This document shows positions 15,405 through 15,415 of a stretch of 15,415 nucleotides of DNA, in pieces; within the stretch, counting starts at the first letter, position 1; every line of letters starts with the position of its first letter. Source of the DNA: a bacterium. GTDB taxonomy: Bacteria; Auribacterota; Auribacteria; Auribacterales; Auribacteraceae. The notes below the pieces were generated by a model. It was not told where the DNA came from. It did no database searches and saw only the letters and a program-made list of their open reading frames with translations. The translations under genes were made by a program, and so were the position numbers. The stretch covers positions 1 to 15,415 of the forward strand of contig JAGGZS010000250.1 in NCBI GenBank assembly GCA_021161885.1, read 5' to 3'.

Positions 15405-15415
15405 ATGATATATGG

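Noticed and set aside
15298..15415. Start of another gene or hisE after hisI.
   Set aside because: The plus-strand ATG at 15382 stops after eight codons, and the later ATG at 15405 runs off the window after three codons. A minus-strand frame of about 20 codons is open to the edge but too short to judge.
1..15415. CRISPR arrays, tRNA genes, insertion sequences, toxin-antitoxin pairs or other mobile or defence genes.
   Set aside because: No direct-repeat array, cloverleaf, transposase or phage-like protein was recognised; coding density and gene content are those of a core chromosome.

Overview
The window is a gene-dense stretch of bacterial chromosome. It is AT-rich (GC in the mid-thirties percent by eye, not computed), and all 15 convincing genes lie on the plus strand. 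I see no tRNA, rRNA, CRISPR array, transposase, phage gene or other mark of transfer. A DegP/HtrA protease with an N-terminal membrane anchor suggests a Gram-negative-type (diderm) cell. The very long GreA, with a roughly 570-residue N-terminal extension, resembles the extended GreA of Chlamydiae and related deep lineages. I would guess an uncultured-type bacterium of the PVC/Omnitrophota/Elusimicrobiota neighbourhood, but the phylum is an inference of low confidence.

Layout. Positions 1-147 hold a weak terminator-like hairpin, then a good extended -10 promoter with a 12-bp palindrome in it, then a possible nine-codon leader ORF that overlaps the start of the next gene. The first gene block is greA-like (148-2349), pncC (2393-2896) and thpR (2886-3473). 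After a 107-base gap with a probable promoter comes recA (3581-4645), htrA/degP (4642-6093) and recX (6094-6540). After a 73-base gap comes alaS (6614-9244), then a small two-helix membrane protein with a HAMP domain (9262-9891). A compact histidine cluster hisD-C-B-H-A-F-I follows (9898-15297), with most neighbours overlapping by a few bases. The last 118 bases hold two weak hairpins, possibly terminators, and no convincing gene.

How the genes work together. recA and recX are the recombinase and its modulator. alaS follows them as in many bacteria, but a periplasmic protease is inserted between recA and recX. pncC salvages nicotinamide mononucleotide, and thpR is an RNA 2',3'-cyclic phosphodiesterase. 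The his cluster covers the pathway from phosphoribosyl-AMP to histidine, except histidinol-phosphate phosphatase. The first two steps (HisG and HisE) are also absent from this window and must be encoded elsewhere if the pathway is complete.

This is mostly core housekeeping DNA and I do not see a strong candidate for a new defence or mobile system. The points most worth a second look are the extended GreA and its leader, htrA between recA and recX, the lysine-rich RecA tail, and the orphan HAMP protein ahead of the histidine genes.
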